The notes under the pieces were generated by a model that was given only the letters and a program-made list of their open reading frames with translations, ran no database searches and had not been told where the DNA came from. Below, in pieces: positions 60,317 to 64,000 of a stretch of 64,000 bases of DNA. Origin of the DNA: Anthopleura xanthogrammica (taxonomy: Eukaryota; Cnidaria; Anthozoa; Actiniaria; Actiniidae); contig OZ025213.1 in the NCBI GenBank assembly GCA_964019055.1, positions 3,058,222 through 3,122,221 on the forward strand. The letters are read 5' to 3'. Position 1 is the first letter of the stretch; every line of letters begins with the position of its first letter. The position numbers were made by a program, and so were the translations under genes.

Positions 60317-60817
60317 TTAATTAAAAGCGAAGCGTTCATTCATCCCATTGGGATTATGAGTACCCAATAGGTGAATGAGCCGCATCTCTTTGGTTTTGCG
60401 ACAATCATTGTTGCCGCTAACCAAAGACAAACCGAAAACAATGAAGTCGGAAAGTGAATGATTAGGTAAGTTGAAATGGCGGGAAACTGGTTTGGTTTGA
60501 TCGTTCTTACGAATATCATAAAGATGGTCGCGGATACGATCACCGAAACAACGGCCAGTTTCACCAACATATAAAAGATTACAGCGAGAACATTTAATGC
60601 AGTAGATGACATTGAAAGTGGTACATTCAAAATGATCAGTGATTTTGAGTGACGATTTGGGACCAACAATAGAAGTGTGAGAAACAATATGCGGACAAGT
60701 ATAACAACGGTTACGAGAACAACGAAAAGTGCCAGGATCCTTATTAGAAGGAAGAATCCCTTTAACTAAGAAAGAGCGAAGGTTACGATCACGCTTGTAC
60801 GAGAAAAGAGGGCACAC
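60317..60817 (-). pseudogene. PLE GIY-YIG endonuclease domain (fragment)
   Basis: The C-terminal part of a Penelope-like polyprotein. FRCSRNRCYTCPHI is the Cys-rich linker of PLEs. NVIYCIKCSRCNLLYVGET is their GIY-YIG nuclease core, followed by GRCFGDRIRDHLYDI with the Arg/His residues, then RHFNLPNHS and the typical ending THNPNGMNERFAFN before the stop. The frame is open for about 166 codons but has no ATG and no reverse transcriptase upstream, so it cannot be a complete gene. The endonuclease nicks target DNA during retrotransposition in intact elements. Confidence 0.85.
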
Positions 60818-60852
60818 TCTAGCGTCCGAAACGTCAGTAAGTGATCTCTCTT

Positions 60853-62480
60853 ATTTTTTACGGTGTAAAATTTAACTTTTTATCCATAATGTTTCATTAG
60901 AAACACCGACGCAGCCCACACTAGCTTACCGCTAGTTATCATAGTTTAAATCAGTTGTGCAAGCAAATATGGATTTCGCAAATCAATTTAAGGTTACTGG
61001 AGACCTTCAGGGGTATCTTTCGTTTAAAACTCTCTACGCAACACTTTAAACAAAACCCTATAAAACTATATATCGTTTTAAAGCTCATATGATAAAGATT
61101 ACGACAATTTTTTTTTGAAAGCAATATATTAATTTGAAACGATGCCAGGGCCTTAAACACAAAACGGGTACGTTCCGTAGATGTGAATTAATGGACATGG
61201 CGTTAGCGCGTATATCCAAAAGAACTTCACTAGGTGAATTAGCGAAAGATAAACTACAAAAAGCTGTGAGGGTTTTTTGATTTTTTGATTTGTTAAAAAG
61301 ATATTAAATATTTAAGTTGGAGTGTTAGCGAAATATTTCCATGTCGGCTGACGTTTTACCGCATAAAAGGCGTAGTAATAAAAATATCAAAAATCGCTCA
61401 CACCCTTTTATTTATCCATACTTATTCATACTTTTTGCCAAATTTTATTGAAATTGAACAAAACTATATACCCTATTAATTCATTTAAAGATAGGGAAAT
61501 GTTGTAAAATCGATCATGGAGATTTTAAGAGCGACTGTCTGTAAATGCCGACCAAACGTGTGCAAGATGGAAAAATCGAAATTCTTCAAACTTTGTCAGA
61601 ACATAGGTATGGATGAGCTAATTCGAAATATCTAACTCTCAGTTCGCTAGGATTTTTAGTTTAGAAGAAATGCAAGATTTTCGATTTGAGTTCCGACGGA
61701 CCCGTTTCACACGCTCCATACAGTGGGTCACTTGGAGCTCGATTGCAACTCCGAATCAAACTTTGTCAAAAATCTAAACTAGAGTCTTAAAAGAGTAGAT
61801 AACACTGTGTTGATTCGTAGTTCATTTGTACGATTTTATTGAAAATTAAATATTTTAGCGATTTTTTAAGTTATGCTTATTTTGCCGATTTTCAAGCAAT
61901 CCAAAATATCGTAAGTTCAGAAGCAAAAATCCCCAATTGGACATCTGCTTCGATGAATGACATGATATCCCAGTGAAAGATCATTGTTTCTTCTTCAAAA
62001 TTCTGCAATAAAATTTTTGGGCTACTTAAAAGAAAATATTTTAGAACACCAAACGTAAGTGACCTTGAGGTCAAAACACACTTGTTTCACAACAAACATC
62101 AGTTGTACCAAATCCGTCAAAGCTAAACAAAAAAACGTTTAACCTACTTCTCACAATCTGTTTTTGCCTAAAACAAAGTTAGAACACAACTGAAGGAATT
62201 ATTTTGTGAGTTTTTGAGTGTTTTACCTGAAAATGCCGTTTACAGCGATCATTTGTGACAGTTGAAAACTCGCATATCCCGTGAAGTAAACATTGGTAAA
62301 GTGATAATTCTACTCCTCTCCAAAGTCTTCGTGTCGAATAGCAATCCATCGTTTAGCATTTCAAGTGGAGATTGAAAGAGTGTTTCAGTTCCATAGAAGT
62401 TCTTTTTATAAAAGAATTCCCCCAGATACTAAAGCTAAACTGCTATAAAACTAGGGACATAAACATCACATGTCAACACG
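60853..62480. other. No gene seen
   Basis: AT-rich, motif-free ORFs on both strands. Confidence 0.5.
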
Positions 62481-62483
62481 ACA

Positions 62484-62590
62484 TGGCGTCGCGGGGGATA
62501 TCGAGAAAGCGTGACACACAGGAATCCCGAGAGTTCATGAATGAATGTATTATAAATATACAAAATAATGTACCCTCTTCTGACGATTAA
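62484..62590 (+). other. Small ORF, unidentified
   Basis: ATG at 62484 opens 35 codons (MASRGISRKRDTQESREF...) to a TAA. It is hydrophilic and could be a first exon or chance. Confidence 0.2.
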
Positions 62591-62857
62591 TTAAATCTAT
62601 TTTTTATTGTATGGCTTTATATATACTGAAATTAATTGTCTTGTAATCAGAAGCCGTGGTGAAAATTTGTTATTGTTATTGGTAAAGTATTTTCGGTAAT
62701 AAGAGATCTGGGAATGTACACATTGCAACACATAGGATACGCGTGACTTTTTCGAAACAAATTGCCCAGCTATAAAACCTGTTAGTAACTGGTTCAAACT
62801 ATAGAAATCACCAGTTAAACGTCCAGTCACTAGTAGTGAGTATATCTTAGTTGCAAC

Positions 62858-63492
62858 ATGGCATCGTGCAACTACGCTGCATATGTTGGAGGTTTTTGCG
62901 GCAGTAGTTTGTATAACCCCGCTAACTCTACATGCGTATTAATCGGGGAGTGTACGAAAGAAATCAAAAGACACCTAAAGAGTTTTGACTGCTATGATTC
63001 AGCTTTGAAGGTTGAGAAAGATCTCCTTTTGGCTAGAGCAGGTAAGTTTATTTTACTTGATTTAATATGACTATATATATAGTTTATATCTGTCCTATTT
63101 CGGCCACTCTTTTTTTAAACTACACAGACATAAGCACCGCAAAGTTTTATAGTGACTTGATAACACTGATCACAAGCATTTATGTCTTTAGCGTAATATA
63201 TGACTATGTCATCGTACATGTGGCCACAAGGTCTATAATCAATTTATAAACGCCGGGTTTCATTATTAATTAGGTATTTTTCAAGAAGAAGAATCCCAAA
63301 AAATATCGATATGTCCCAGGCATCGAGATATTTTTGGAATAAGGTGGCGATCTACTACAAGGACATCTTGTACTTCACCTTCTGGTTGGGCTCCTCATGG
63401 ACAGCAAAAAGTAAAGGGAGACCGTGGAATTACATCAGCTCAGTCCCAACTACTTTATAATCTGACAGCAGTTCTTGTCCCTGTGGCATCGC
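62858..63492 (+). CDS. Cys/His-rich cnidarian-type protein, 5' exons (partial)
   Basis: Exon 1 is 62858-63041 (ATG start, phase 1, donor GTAAGT). Exon 2 is 63274-63492 (acceptor ATTAG, donor GTAAGC). The joined frame is open for 134 codons and runs out of the window. Exon 1 contains scattered Cys ([21 protein letters not shown]) and a helix. Exon 2 has the order [14 protein letters not shown], then C, then SPSGWAPH, then KGDRGI, then [14 protein letters not shown]. From memory, CPxHR...W R...C...H...VPVGS is a module repeated in many uncharacterised cnidarian proteins, some linked to mobile elements; it looks like a small zinc-binding fold. Function unknown. Confidence 0.55.
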
Positions 63493-63501
63493 GTAAGCTA
63501 G

Positions 63502-64000
63502 TCATCCATCCATCCATCCATCCATCCATCCATCCATCCATCCATCCATCCATCCATCCATCCATCCATCCATCCATCCATCCATCCATCCATCCATCCA
63601 TCCATCCATCCATCCATCCATCCATCCATCCATCCATCCATCCATCCATCCATCCATCCATCCATCCATCCATCCATCCATCCATCCATCCATCCATCCA
63701 TCCATCCATCCATCCATCCATCCATCCATCCATCCATCCATCCATCCATCCATCCATCCATCCATCCATCCATCCATCCATCCATCCATCCATCCATCCA
63801 TCCATCCATCCATCCATCCATCCATCCATCCATCCATCCATCCATCCATCCATCCATCCATCCATCCATCCATCCATCCATCCATCCATCCATCCATCCA
63901 TCCATCCATCCATCCATCCATCCATCCATCCATCCATCCATCCATCCATCCATCCATCCATCCATCCATCCATCCATCCATCCATCCATCCATCCATCCA
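63502..64000. repeat. (CATC)n microsatellite to window end
   Basis: About 500 bases of uninterrupted CATC (ATCC) tetramers beginning nine bases after the exon 2 donor of the preceding gene and continuing past the window. The MDGWMDGW ORFs on the minus strand are artefacts. Confidence 0.97.

Larger units (their letters stand above)
60126..60852 (-). mobile_element. Penelope-like retroelement, 3' fragment
   Basis: The fragment has the endonuclease ORF (60817-60317) and is bounded by a perfect inverted repeat of about 33 bases (60126-60158 and 60820-60852) containing ACGTTTCGGACGCTAG. The reverse transcriptase is absent, as in a 5'-truncated copy. Opposite-sense terminal pieces are a known feature of PLE insertions. 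Confidence 0.75.

Noticed and set aside
63455..63997. MDGWMDGW ORFs on the minus strand
   Set aside because: They are translations of the CATC microsatellite.

Overview
The window reads as animal nuclear DNA, most likely from an anthozoan cnidarian and possibly a stony coral. It is AT-rich, its genes are interrupted by introns of 0.5-3 kb, and it is full of small inverted-repeat elements, homopolymer tracts and microsatellites. The metazoan genes are clear: a nuclear receptor, TFAP4, vitamin K-dependent gamma-carboxylase and iodothyronine deiodinases. No prokaryotic signature is seen. The species call is inference from gene content and repeat style. Exon boundaries were placed by hand from GT/AG sites, reading phase and protein-family continuity.

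Layout. 0-1 kb: a decayed Penelope-like reverse transcriptase. 1.4-2.7 kb: an octamer/TATA promoter with a spliced leader exon and a very short first coding exon. 4.8-5.55 kb: an ATAATG/ATG microsatellite. 6.8-13.6 kb: an NR2-class nuclear receptor (+). 14-17 kb: a run of palindromic MITE-like repeats. 18.0-19.0 kb: TFAP4 (-). 21.4-28.6 kb: a complete eight-coding-exon GGCX (-), with a probable noncoding first exon near 30.07 kb. 32.07-32.59 and 35.07-35.69 kb: two tandem genes for short secreted six-cysteine peptides (+). 37.2-37.65 kb: a G-rich minisatellite. 44.0-45.0 and 51.0-52.1 kb: two tandem deiodinase paralogs (-), both with cysteine in place of the catalytic selenocysteine. 55.5-58.07 kb: a DNA transposon interrupted by a second one that carries perfect 514-bp inverted repeats. 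60.1-60.85 kb: the 3' end of a Penelope-like retroelement with a GIY-YIG endonuclease and a hammerhead-like motif. 62.86 kb to the end: the first two exons of a cysteine/histidine-rich gene that runs out of the window through a CATC microsatellite.

The genes do not form a single pathway. The receptor, TFAP4, GGCX and the deiodinases look like independent neighbouring metazoan genes. The regions most worth following up are the secreted-peptide pair (near-identical promoter and signal peptide, divergent mature region), the Cys-type deiodinase pair (a patch of unusually high identity around the active site), the nested long-TIR transposons, and the hammerhead-bearing retroelement end.
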